Below, in pieces: positions 17,523-26,011 of a stretch of 56,807 bases of DNA. This stretch comes from Collinsella sp. Its GTDB lineage: Bacteria > Actinomycetota > Coriobacteriia > Coriobacteriales > Coriobacteriaceae. Under the pieces are notes generated by a model. It was not told the origin of the DNA, did not search any database, and saw nothing but the letters and a program-made list of their open reading frames with translations. Location: contig DXMJ01000012.1 of assembly GCA_019414265.1 (NCBI GenBank), positions 1 to 56,807 of the forward strand, in the 5' to 3' direction. The position numbers were made by a program, and so were the translations under genes. Within the stretch, counting starts at the first letter, position 1, and every line of letters starts with the position of its first letter.

Positions 17523-18905
17523 GAGCTCCACACTTTCGGCGCCGTTGATGGTTAGGTTGCGCTCGTAGAAGGCGGTGAGGGCGTGGATGGCGTACATCAC
17601 GTCGCGCACGCCGCCGGTCTCGTAGCTCGAGTGCATGGCCAGCTGCGGCAGGCCCACGTCCACGGCATGCATGCTCGCCTGCATGTTCGACAGGTTGCCC
17701 AGGGTAGAACCGCCGGCCATATCGCTCTTGTTGGCAAAGGCCTGCGTGGGCACGTCGGCATCATCGCAGATAGCCTGGAACACCGCGCGGCTAAAGGCGT
17801 CGGTGCAGTAGTGCTGGTTGGCGGCCTCCTTGATGACGATGCCGCCGTTGAGCACAACCTGGTTGCAAGCGTCGCACTTCTCGGCGTGGTTGGGGTGCAC
17901 GGCATGCGCGTTGTCGCAGCTCACGAGCATCGAAGCGGCAAGCGCACGGTGGTACGACTCGTCGTCAAAGCCCAGCGATCCGTTGATGCGGCGCAGCGCG
18001 TCGGCCAAGAACGTCGACATGGCGCCCTGCTTGGTCTCGGAGCCAACCTCCTCGTTATCAAAGCAGCAAAAGACCGAAACGTCATGCACGTTCTTGGCAC
18101 CCAAAAATGCCTGCAGCGAGGTGTAGGCGCAAGCCAGGTCGTCAAGTTTGGGCGTCGAGATAAACTCGTCGGCCCAGCCCCAAATGCGCGCATCCTGGCG
18201 GTTAACCAGGAACAGATCGCGGCCCAGGATCTGCTCAGGCTCAACATCCAGCTCTTCGGCGATCAGGGCGTCAAAGTCGCCCTGCTTAAGGCCACCAGCG
18301 CTGATGAGCGGGCACAGGTCAACGGCTCGGTTGGGAGCAAAGCTCTCGTTGACGCCACGGTTCATGTGGATGGCAAGGCTCGGAATAATGGCAACCTCGC
18401 GCTCGGTGGCAAGCAGGCGGCTCTCAATACGGTCGCCCTCGCGCACCAGCACACGTCCGGCCAGCGCCAGCGGGCGGTCGAACCAGGTGTAGTCGATCAT
18501 GCCGCCGTAGGCCTCAGTGTTCAGGCACAGCGTCTCGCCCGCGCCGTCAAGCTCGGGCACAGCCTTGACCTTAAACGTCGGCGAATCGCTGTGCGACGCC
18601 GTGAGCTGAAAATGATAGTCACCGGCGACGCCGTCCTCGCCCCACGTCGCGGCCAGGTCCTCGCCCACCTTAAAGGCAACAACGCTCGAGGTGTTGCGCT
18701 GCGTGTAATAACGCCCGCCCGGTTCGATGTCCCACGCCGCATTCTCGGGCAGGTAGGTAAAGCCCGCCTCGTCGAGCTCGGCCATAATGGTCGCCGCCGT
18801 ATGGAACATACTGGGGCATGCCTCGATAAAGTCGATAAGGTCGTTGGCGGCCTCGATATCATCGGCCGTCACATGCGCGCGCTCGGGCGTTTCCTGATCC
18901 GTCAT
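17520..18905 (-). CDS. apeB: M18 family aminopeptidase
   Basis: A cytoplasmic zinc aminopeptidase of 461 residues, the usual M18 length. Metal and catalytic motifs: LTASHSDSPTFKVK (His-x-Asp), FDNEEVGSETKQGA (catalytic Glu and metal Glu), SCDNAHAVHPNH (Asp) and PQLAMHSSYETGG (His). It probably trims peptides with acidic or neutral N-termini; the oligomer is normally a dodecamer. The start at 18905 follows AAGGGGAGAGC; the longer frame to 19016 is not supported. It is divergent from the Ntn-hydrolase gene. Confidence 0.93.
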   Translation of the reverse strand: MTDQETPERAHVTADDIEAANDLIDFIEACPSMFHTAATIMAELDEAGFTYLPENAAWDIEPGGRYYTQRNTSSVVAFKVGEDLAATWGEDGVAGDYHFQLTASHSDSPTFKVKAVPELDGAGETLCLNTEAYGGMIDYTWFDRPLALAGRVLVREGDRIESRLLATEREVAIIPSLAIHMNRGVNESFAPNRAVDLCPLISAGGLKQGDFDALIAEELDVEPEQILGRDLFLVNRQDARIWGWADEFISTPKLDDLACAYTSLQAFLGAKNVHDVSVFCCFDNEEVGSETKQGAMSTFLADALRRINGSLGFDDESYHRALAASMLVSCDNAHAVHPNHAEKCDACNQVVLNGGIVIKEAANQHYCTDAFSRAVFQAICDDADVPTQAFANKSDMAGGSTLGNLSNMQASMHAVDVGLPQLAMHSSYETGGVRDVMYAIHALTAFYERNLTINGAESVEL

Positions 18906-19066
18906 GCTCTCCCCTTTCGCTGGGTTGATGGTCCCCTCCAGCATACCCCGCCACGCCAGCGCCGCACTCTTCATTCCGTGCTTAATTCCGCGCCACTCAC
19001 CAAGTTGAGCCATCATGCCCGCGCCCCTTTTGCGACAATTGCGCTAACAGGACGAGAGGAGCCGTC

Positions 19067-20152
19067 ATGAAGCCACGTAACATTGCCATCACCTGCGGTG
19101 TCGCGGGAGTCGCCGTCGGCCTTGCCGCTGCCACCGGTATCGTTTATCACAAGCAAATCAAGTCCGCCGCGTCGCTCAAACGCTTGACCGGCTACGCGGA
19201 TGGCTATGACCTGTACGCAATCGACATCGCCTACGACTACGATCTCGATCGCATCATCGCCGCTGGCGTGCGCGACGACCAGGCCTACATCGATGCCGTG
19301 GTGGCGCAGGTGCTGCCCGGTGTGCCGGCACATGTCCAGGCGCCCCAGTTTGCCTGCAGTGCTTTTGTCGCCGTAGATGCCGAAGGCCGCGTGCGCACCG
19401 GTCGCAATTACGACTTTAAGGACGACACCTCGGCGCTGCTGGTACGCAATCACCCACGCGGCGGCTATGCTTCCATCGGGCTTGCCGCCCTTAACAACCT
19501 GGGCGATAACACTCCGCTTGACTCCGTCGCCGGACGCGCCGCGGCGTTGATGGGCCCGTTTGCCCAGCTCGACGGTGTTAACGAATGCGGCGTGTCCATT
19601 GCCGTACTCACCCTGGATTCCAAGCCCTGTGACCAGGACACGCAACGGCCCGTCATCAACACCTCGCTCGCCATCCGTCTGGTGCTCGACCGTGCCGCCA
19701 CCACGCAAGAAGCTGTCGACCTGCTTTCCGCCTACGACATGCACGCCATGGCAGGACGCGATTACCACTTCTTTATCAACGACGCCGCCGGTGACGCGCG
19801 CGTAGCAGAGTGGGATCCGCACGATCCGGACCGCGCTTTCAAAGCGACTCCTGTACGCCAGGTTACGAACTTCTACGCCTGCTATGGCAACGAAGTGCTG
19901 CCCAACCAAAAGAATGGCGAGCTGGGCCATGGTAAAGAGCGCGCCTTCGCAATCGCCGATGTTCTTGACGCCCATGTCGGTGCCCAGGACGAAACGATTG
20001 TCTGGGAAGCCTTGCGCGCCGCAGCGCAAGAGCCCAATCCGGAAGACATCACCAGCAATACGCAATGGTCGGTCGTCTTTGACAACACCGAGCCCGCTGC
20101 CGCCATCACGCTGCGCCGCCATTGGGGCGACGTCGACGCCTTCGCGTTGTAA
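19067..20152 (+). CDS. Choloylglycine hydrolase-like Ntn amidase with N-terminal membrane anchor
   Basis: A 361-residue linear amide C-N hydrolase (choloylglycine/acid-ceramidase-like fold). Unlike classic bile-salt hydrolases, which start at the catalytic Cys, it keeps a hydrophobic N-terminal helix (about 6-26) and a 70-residue spacer before FACSAFVAV (Cys97), followed by GRVRTGRNYDFKDD (Arg/Asp) and later HFFINDAAGDARVAEWDP. It is therefore probably anchored at the membrane and may be cleaved before Cys97. The substrate could be a bile-acid amide, an N-acyl amino acid or a penicillin-like amide; none is shown. RBS GAGAGGAG. Monocistronic. Confidence 0.82.
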   Translation: MKPRNIAITCGVAGVAVGLAAATGIVYHKQIKSAASLKRLTGYADGYDLYAIDIAYDYDLDRIIAAGVRDDQAYIDAVVAQVLPGVPAHVQAPQFACSAFVAVDAEGRVRTGRNYDFKDDTSALLVRNHPRGGYASIGLAALNNLGDNTPLDSVAGRAAALMGPFAQLDGVNECGVSIAVLTLDSKPCDQDTQRPVINTSLAIRLVLDRAATTQEAVDLLSAYDMHAMAGRDYHFFINDAAGDARVAEWDPHDPDRAFKATPVRQVTNFYACYGNEVLPNQKNGELGHGKERAFAIADVLDAHVGAQDETIVWEALRAAAQEPNPEDITSNTQWSVVFDNTEPAAAITLRRHWGDVDAFAL

Positions 20153-20292
20153 GGAGCCAGGCCCGTCGTCCTTACGCTCGCCTGACGCTGCTTACATTTC
20201 TATACATTTGAGCTAACACGTTTTACCCCTGTATCAACAGTGTGCGGGGGTAAACTTATGCGCATGTTATAACTTGCCCGGAAGGATTCATC

Positions 20293-21372
20293 ATGCTCAG
20301 GATCGGTCTTCTTACCAGTGGCGGCGACTGCCAGGCGCTCAACGCCACCATGCGCGGCATCGTCAAAACGCTCATGACCAATAGCGAAGAGCCTATCGAG
20401 ATCTACGGTTTTGAGGACGGCTACCAGGGCCTTATCTACAGCAGGTTCCGCGTCATGACGCCCGCCGATTTTAGCGGTATCCTCACCCGCGGCGGCACCA
20501 TCCTGGGCACGAGCCGTACGCCGTTCAAGCGCCTGGATACTCCCGAGGCCGACGGCGTCGAGAAGGTGCCCGCGATGGTCCACACCTATCACAAGTTGCA
20601 GCTCGACTGCCTGTTTATGCTGGGCGGCAACGGCTCCACCAAGACCGCCAACCGCCTGCGCGAAGAGGGCCTCAACGTTATCGCCCTGCCCAAGACCATC
20701 GATAACGACACCTGGGGCACCGAGCTGACGTTTGGCTTTACGAGCGCCATCGACGTCGCTACCAAGTGCATCGACGACATCCACACCACCGCCTCGAGTC
20801 ACGGCCGCGTGTTCGTTATCGAGATCATGGGCCACAAGGTTGGCTGGATCCCGCTGTACGCCGGCGTCGCGGGCGGCGCGGACGTCATCCTGATTCCCGA
20901 GATCCCCTACGACATGGACAACGTCATCAAGACCATCGAGCATCGCATGGAGACCGGCAGCCGCTTTACCATCGTGGCCGTCGCCGAGGGCGCTATCTCC
21001 AAGGAGGACGCGGCGCTGTCCAAGAAGGAATACAAGAAGAAGCTTGCCGAGCGCACGAGCCCGTCGATCGTCTACGACATCGCCAAGGAGATTGAGGCCA
21101 AGACCGGTCGCGAGACCCGCGTCGCCATCCCCGGCCACACGCAGCGCGGCGGCCAGCCCGATGCCCAGGATCGCATCTTTGCGACCCAGTGCGGCGTCGA
21201 GGCCGCGCTCGGCTGCCTGCGCGGCGAGTTTGGCTACATGATCGCCCTGCGTGACGGCAAGATGTGCCACATACCGCTCGAGGAGGTCGCCGGCAAGCTC
21301 AAGTATGTCGACCCCCAGAGCGACCTGGTGCGCGAGGCCAAGGCGTTGGGCATCAGCTTCGGCGACGAATAG
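20293..21372 (+). CDS. pfkA: 6-phosphofructokinase
   Basis: Phosphorylates fructose 6-phosphate in glycolysis. The 359-residue protein shows TSGGDCQALNA (8-18), the nucleotide loop GGNGSTKTAN (111-120), the catalytic PKTIDND (133-139) and the sugar-phosphate motif MGHKVGWI. In this family a Gly at the position after the Asp/Asn of GGxG favours ATP, while the Lys in PKTIDND is common to PPi and group-III ATP enzymes, so ATP use is likely but not certain. Asn replaces the usual Asp in GGDG. RBS GGAAGGA. A hairpin-like GTTTTACCCC/GGGGGTAAAC dyad (20218-20254) upstream could be an operator. Confidence 0.9.
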   Translation: MLRIGLLTSGGDCQALNATMRGIVKTLMTNSEEPIEIYGFEDGYQGLIYSRFRVMTPADFSGILTRGGTILGTSRTPFKRLDTPEADGVEKVPAMVHTYHKLQLDCLFMLGGNGSTKTANRLREEGLNVIALPKTIDNDTWGTELTFGFTSAIDVATKCIDDIHTTASSHGRVFVIEIMGHKVGWIPLYAGVAGGADVILIPEIPYDMDNVIKTIEHRMETGSRFTIVAVAEGAISKEDAALSKKEYKKKLAERTSPSIVYDIAKEIEAKTGRETRVAIPGHTQRGGQPDAQDRIFATQCGVEAALGCLRGEFGYMIALRDGKMCHIPLEEVAGKLKYVDPQSDLVREAKALGISFGDE

Positions 21373-21395
21373 CCTCGGCTGGAATCCACCCCATC

Positions 21396-21492
21396 GGGCC
21401 CTCCGACCCCGCCCGACGTATTTCGATTTGGCTCCTCCCTTGACTCCGTCAAAGGTCGCCAATCGAAATCGTCGGGCGGGGTCGGAGGGCCC
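21396..21492. other. Long near-perfect hairpin after pfkA
   Basis: A 23-bp perfect outer stem (21396-21418 with 21470-21492) begins 23 bp after the pfkA stop, with an inner stem ATTTCGATT (21420-21428) / AATCGAAAT (21461-21469) and further pairing of CCTTGAC with GTCAAAGG. No U-run follows. Its position resembles hairpins after asd, thrB and the glycyl-radical gene, but it lacks their conserved internal loops. Confidence 0.8.
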
Positions 21493-21553
21493 TGCGTTTA
21501 CATACTCGCCGAGGCTATTCGTCTTCTTGCTGCGGGTGCCTGGTCTGAAATTC

Positions 21554-21621
21554 AGTTGCGGTGAAATAGTTCCTGCTTAGTCCGCAAATGGCTGAATCCA
21601 AAAACTATTCCACCGCAACTT
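21554..21621. repeat. Inverted-repeat element TTGCGGTG, copy 1
   Basis: AGTTGCGGTGAAATAGTT pairs with AACTATTCCACCGCAACT across 31 nt. A second copy lies downstream of the following HTH gene (22770-22840), so the gene is bracketed by related elements. Confidence 0.8.
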
Positions 21622-21689
21622 ACTGAGTGGGGGCTCTTGGCTGCTACTTGCACTGACATTTGTCCTGAAATGGCTGGTCGTTAGGGATT

Positions 21690-21756
21690 GCTACCGGTAG
21701 TTGCGGTAGGGTTGGGGCAGATTCTAACTAGAAATGGTGGTCGCTACCGGTTGTTC
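21690..21756. promoter_or_regulatory. Paired GCTACCGGT sites upstream of the HTH membrane protein gene
   Basis: GCTACCGGTAGTTG (starting 21690, containing the palindrome CTACCGGTAG) and GCTACCGGTTGTTC (starting 21743) lie 53 bp apart, just before the start of the HTH gene. They are plausible operators for autoregulation; this is inferred from position and symmetry. Confidence 0.5.
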
Positions 21757-21805
21757 TCGGCATACTCGGCTCATTCGATTCGACCATCAAACGAAAGGAA
21801 CCACC

Positions 21806-22726
21806 ATGGATCTTGCGATGGCACAGCGCCTCGTCGATCGCCGCAAGGCTGCCGGGCTTTCTCAGGAGGCGCTTGCCGCCCAGCTGGGTGTGAGTCGTCA
21901 GGCTGTCAGTAAATGGGAGCGCAGCGAGTCCTCACCCGATACCGATAACCTCATTGCGCTCGCCGCGCTGTATGACGTGTCGTTGGACGAGCTGTTATAT
22001 GGGGAGGCGGCCAACGATGCCGACGACCTGGAGGACGGTAGCGCCGACACCGAGACGGCGGATGTGGCTGACGAGGCCGAGGATTCTGCCGAGCACGCCG
22101 ATTGCGGCGACAAACCACTTGTCGATATTTCCCTCGCGCGCGGTATCCACGTCATTGATCCCAATAAAGGCGAGGAAGTCCATATTGGTTGGAGCGGCAT
22201 CCATGTGACCAACGAGCGCAAGGGCGAAGAGGTGCATGTGGGGCCGGACGGCGTGCATATCGATACGCTTGAGGACGATGGACATAGCGTACGCACCAAT
22301 GACGACGGCACCGTCACCATCGACGGCGAGACGTTTTCCAGCTGGAAGGAAGCACACGACAAGCTCGACCATCATGGCAAGCATTTCCACACCAAGGTCG
22401 GACGTGCATGGAACAAATTCCCCTTCCCCGCACTTGTCACTCTCGCCTATCTGGTGCTCGGCATTGTCTACGGCACATGGGGCATGGGGCTTTTCCTCGT
22501 CTTTCTGGTTCCCGTCTACTACGCGATTGGTGACTTCATCGATCGGCGCCACCTGTCTAAGCTGATCGAGGCCATCTACCCGGCAGCCGCCATCGCTTGG
22601 TTCCTCTACATGTGGCTCTGTTTGGGACAGCCCCATCCTGCATGGATCATCCTCATCACGATTCCCGTCATAAAGGCGCTCATGCGCTGGTGCCGCAAAC
22701 AATGGAAGCACCGCAAACAGGCCTAA
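21806..22726 (+). CDS. Membrane-anchored XRE-family regulator
   Basis: A 306-residue protein: an N-terminal HTH_XRE domain (about 1-60; GLSQEALAAQLGVSRQAVSKWE), an acidic linker, a predicted beta-rich stretch with repeated units (GIHVIDPNKGEEVHIGWSG then GIHVTNERKGEEVHVGPDG), and three or four C-terminal TM helices (from about 205). HTH proteins with such membrane tails are common in Actinobacteria and Firmicutes and are thought to sense envelope state; the ligand is unknown. Start at 21806 follows AAAGGAACC; a longer frame from 21734 crosses the putative operator and is rejected. Confidence 0.82.
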   Translation: MDLAMAQRLVDRRKAAGLSQEALAAQLGVSRQAVSKWERSESSPDTDNLIALAALYDVSLDELLYGEAANDADDLEDGSADTETADVADEAEDSAEHADCGDKPLVDISLARGIHVIDPNKGEEVHIGWSGIHVTNERKGEEVHVGPDGVHIDTLEDDGHSVRTNDDGTVTIDGETFSSWKEAHDKLDHHGKHFHTKVGRAWNKFPFPALVTLAYLVLGIVYGTWGMGLFLVFLVPVYYAIGDFIDRRHLSKLIEAIYPAAAIAWFLYMWLCLGQPHPAWIILITIPVIKALMRWCRKQWKHRKQA

Positions 22727-22769
22727 CACGCTCCGACCCACCAGCACCCAACCACCCCCGCCCTTCTCC

Positions 22770-22840
22770 TAAGTTGCGGTGAGATAGGGACTGTTTTGAA
22801 GCTCCAAAGCGCCAAACAGTCCGTATATCACCGCAACTTA
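22770..22840. repeat. Inverted-repeat element TTGCGGTG, copy 2
   Basis: TAAGTTGCGGTGA-ATA-type terminal arms (22770-22786 and 22826-22840) enclose a second stem GGACTGTTT/AAACAGTCC. It is related to 21554-21621 in its termini but not in its centre. Confidence 0.8.
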
Positions 22841-22901
22841 CAAACAACTGGGTCAGTTCCGGCACGGAGATTAGCATTGAGCTGACCGCGCGCCAAGAAA
22901 A

Positions 22902-23041
22902 GGGCCTATTTACTACGTTTAACTCGAGAGGGCCGACCATACCCGCCTTTTCCGAAAACTGGCAAGCCATCTACCTGCGGTTTTAATTTCATAATCTTTG
23001 TCACGGTCGAGGGTGTGGTAGCAAACGTAGTAGATAGGCCC
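22902..23041. repeat. Miniature inverted-repeat element, 19-bp ends
   Basis: GGGCCTATTTACTACGTTT (22902-22920) and AAACGTAGTAGATAGGCCC (23023-23041) are inverted repeats with one mismatch enclosing about 100 bp without an ORF. Size and structure suit a MITE or a structured transcript. The rest of 22841-23156 shows nothing recognisable. Confidence 0.7.
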
Positions 23042-23156
23042 ATTTTGTGGCATACGACCCATACAAGCCCAATCTCGAAGGCCAAAGAGAGCCTCTCATC
23101 CACGCCTGCGAGCGAAAACCAAATAGAATGAAAGGCAAATGGAAAGCCCGTTTGAC

Positions 23157-23200
23157 GGGGCAAACGCCGGGCCACCTAATGGTTGTCCGGCGTTTGCCCC
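23157..23200. terminator. Perfect 14-bp hairpin next to repeat R1
   Basis: GGGGCAAACGCCGG and CCGGCGTTTGCCCC flank a 16-nt loop and directly abut R1 copy 4. Together they form a double hairpin downstream of the minus-strand FtsX-type gene; no U-run is present. Confidence 0.65.
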
Positions 23201-23243
23201 GATAAAACCTGCCAAAATAAACCTGTCCCTTTTTGGCAGGCTA
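23201..23243 (+). repeat. Dispersed hairpin repeat R1, copy 4, abutting a stop codon
   Basis: Intact stem AACCTGCCAAAA/TTTTTGGCAGG, loop TAAACCTGTCCC. The TAG stop (23241-23243) of the minus-strand permease gene immediately follows GGCAGG, and the opposite flank gives TTTTATC on the minus strand. Confidence 0.88.
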
Positions 23244-26006
23244 CTCGGCGCTCTTGAGGGCGCCGACCATGTCGATCTTATTGAGGGTGCGATTGGTAGC
23301 GAGGTTGACGATGATCGTAAAGCCGAAGGAAAGCACCACGGCAAGCACGTAGCTCAGCGGCTCGACTTCGACGTCAAAGTACAATGACGGCATCTGCAAG
23401 ATGTACGTAAAGCTCTCGGCCAGCGCACCACCCAGCGGTACGCCCAGCGCGGCACCAATCGCCGTGAGGATCAACGTCTCCTTGTTGACGTAGTGGTGCA
23501 CCTCGCCACGGCGGAAGCCCAGCACCTTAATGGTCGCCAGCTCGCGCTCGCGCTCGGAGATATTCGTGTTGGACAGCGTAAACACCACCACAAACGACAG
23601 GCACGCCGCCATAAAGGTCACGAGCACCACGACCGAATTGATAATCGTAAAGTTCGCCTCATAGTTTTCCCAATGCTCGGCCGTACTCGAAATCGTAAGC
23701 CAACCGTCACTCTTAAGATTCTTACTAAACGCAATCTGGTCGGCCGACGAACCCTTAAGCAGCACAAAGACGCCGTTAAGGCGTGCACTTCGACCGAACG
23801 CGCGCTCATAGGTGCCCTGCGTCATGTAAAGCGTGTTCCCCAGATAGTTGAGCGAGATGTCGCTGACTTTGACCTTGGCAACATTGAGCGACGAATCCTG
23901 GACGTGTGCCGTATCGCCCGGCTTGATCCCCAGCACCAGCTGAGAGCTCTTGCTCAAATACACATCCCCGTCACGCAGGGCGAGCGGTTCTTTGGACTCG
24001 CCCTCTAGGCGCACGTAGTCATCCAGGTCGTTCGTGCGGTCATCGGGCACCACGATCAGCTGCACGGTCTCGCTCTTTCCGCCGAATGTAAAGGTAACGT
24101 TGTCGGTCATAATCGGCAGCGTCGAAGTCACGGTCACGTCGGAATCCTTGGCTGCACTGCGCTCATCCAACGCCGCGCACGTCTGCGAAAAATCATCGGG
24201 ATTGGCGACCGCCAGCAAATCGTAGCGTGTGATGTGCCCGTACTGCTTGGGCGACAGCGCGACCGACGTATCACGGATGCCCATACCGCAAATCACAAGC
24301 GCCGTGCAGCCCGCAATGCCAAAGATGGTCATAAAGGCGCGCTTTTTGTAGCGGAACAGGTTGCGTGCAGCGACCTTGTTCAAAAAGCCCATGCGGTGCC
24401 AGATAAAGCCAATGCGCTCGAGCAGAATGCGCGAGCCGGCGCGCGGGGCCTTGGGGCGCATGAGCGAGGCTGGGGTCTCAGCCATCTCGTGGCGGCAGGC
24501 GATAATCGTGGCGCCCACCACGCCCACGGCAAACAGCGCTACCGACACGAGTGATGACACGATGTCGTACGAAAGCAACATCTGGGGCAGCGAGTACATG
24601 TCGTCGAACACCGTAAACAAGAACAGCGGCAGACCCACAAATCCGATGATATTGCCGAGCACGCCACCGATCAGACACGCCCACAGCGAGTAGTCCACAT
24701 ATTTGGACAGGATACGCCCGCGCGAATAGCCGAGCGCCTTGTACAGGCCAATGAGCGTGCGCTCCTCCTCGACCATGCGCGTGGCGGTGGTGAGGCTGAT
24801 GAGCACGGCGACGATAAAGAAGATGAACGGGAACACCGTGGCAATGGCCTCAATTGACGAGCTATCGCTCTCCACGCTCGAGTAGCTTGCGATGTTATCG
24901 CGGTCCTGGATGTACCAGGTGCATTCGCCCAGGTCAGAGAGCTCGGCGCGGGCATCGGCAAACTGCTGGTCGGCGGCGGCACGGCGCTGGTCCAGGTCGG
25001 CTTGCGCCTGCGCACGCTCGTCGCTGCCCTCGGCCATGCGATTGATGTTGTCCTGCTCGATCCCAAAGACCATATTCGCCTGACGCTCAGCTGCGTCCAA
25101 GCTCGCCGGTGTGTCGACCGTCAGCTCCTGGGCGCGCGCCTTCTCACGCTCCTCGCGGATCTTCTCGATATTGCCCTTGACCTCATTGATCTTTGCCGAG
25201 TAGGCATCCGAATAGGAGTTGAGGCTCTTGGCTCCCTCGACGACCACGTGGACAGCGGAGTAGGAAGAAGATGTCGCGGCATCCTCGCTCACGTAGAACT
25301 TGTAGTCCGCAGTCGAAGCAGCGCGAAAGGCGTTGACTGTCGAGTCGGAGCTCACGTCGGTAGGATCGAGAACCTCGGCCGTGATGGTGTAGTCCCCATC
25401 GGCAAACTGGTCCTTGGCGCTTTGGTTCGACGAGCTCGCATCGTTGGCGGCAAAGCTCACCGTATCGCCGATTTTCTTGCCCGAAGCCTTCAAAAAACGT
25501 GAGGTCACTGCCACTTCGCCCGAAGTCTCGGGCAGCTCGCCGCGCACTAGCACCGGTTGGTCAATATTCTCTTTGGAGAGGCTCTGTACGACGACACGCT
25601 CGCGCGTCGTACCCACGGCGGTATAGGCGGTCTCGGTATAGATGCCCTCGGCCGTCTCGACGCCATCGACCTCTTGGATCGCGGCAATATCGTCATCGGT
25701 CAGACCATAGGTCGACTGCACGTTGATGTCATAGACATTCTGCTGGTCAAAATAGGCGTCGACCGAATCACACAGGTCCTCGCAGCCCGCCTTAAGGCCG
25801 CACATCACGCTCACGCCAAGCGCGGTGATCACAACGATAGACAAGAAGCGTTTGAGGCTGCCGCGAATCGTGCGGTAGATGCCACGGCGAAAAACCGTCG
25901 GCACCATATCGTTTGAGCTTTGGGCGGTACGGTAGGTCGTAAAATCCTGCTCGCGCTCCGTGTTCTGCGCGTCGCGGCGTTGACTGTTTTGGCGGTCCTG
26001 ATTCAT
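23241..26006 (-). CDS. ABC transporter permease with two FtsX domains (MacB-like)
   Basis: A 921-residue membrane protein: an N-terminal TM helix (FLSIVVITALGVSVMCGL), a large extracellular region, an FtsX core of three TM helices (ATVFPFIFFIVAVLISL and following), a fourth TM linker, a second extracellular domain and a second FtsX core near the C-terminus. A coiled-coil (IREEREKARAQEL through ADLDQRRAAADQQ) lies in the first extracellular region. Such proteins work with a LolD/MacB-type ATPase in peptide or lipid export or cell-wall control rather than import. The ATPase gene ends 6 bp upstream of the ATG. A GTG at 26018 would overlap the ATPase stop. Cargo unknown. Confidence 0.88.
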   Translation of the reverse strand: MNQDRQNSQRRDAQNTEREQDFTTYRTAQSSNDMVPTVFRRGIYRTIRGSLKRFLSIVVITALGVSVMCGLKAGCEDLCDSVDAYFDQQNVYDINVQSTYGLTDDDIAAIQEVDGVETAEGIYTETAYTAVGTTRERVVVQSLSKENIDQPVLVRGELPETSGEVAVTSRFLKASGKKIGDTVSFAANDASSSNQSAKDQFADGDYTITAEVLDPTDVSSDSTVNAFRAASTADYKFYVSEDAATSSSYSAVHVVVEGAKSLNSYSDAYSAKINEVKGNIEKIREEREKARAQELTVDTPASLDAAERQANMVFGIEQDNINRMAEGSDERAQAQADLDQRRAAADQQFADARAELSDLGECTWYIQDRDNIASYSSVESDSSSIEAIATVFPFIFFIVAVLISLTTATRMVEEERTLIGLYKALGYSRGRILSKYVDYSLWACLIGGVLGNIIGFVGLPLFLFTVFDDMYSLPQMLLSYDIVSSLVSVALFAVGVVGATIIACRHEMAETPASLMRPKAPRAGSRILLERIGFIWHRMGFLNKVAARNLFRYKKRAFMTIFGIAGCTALVICGMGIRDTSVALSPKQYGHITRYDLLAVANPDDFSQTCAALDERSAAKDSDVTVTSTLPIMTDNVTFTFGGKSETVQLIVVPDDRTNDLDDYVRLEGESKEPLALRDGDVYLSKSSQLVLGIKPGDTAHVQDSSLNVAKVKVSDISLNYLGNTLYMTQGTYERAFGRSARLNGVFVLLKGSSADQIAFSKNLKSDGWLTISSTAEHWENYEANFTIINSVVVLVTFMAACLSFVVVFTLSNTNISERERELATIKVLGFRRGEVHHYVNKETLILTAIGAALGVPLGGALAESFTYILQMPSLYFDVEVEPLSYVLAVVLSFGFTIIVNLATNRTLNKIDMVGALKSAE

Positions 26007-26011
26007 GGGCG

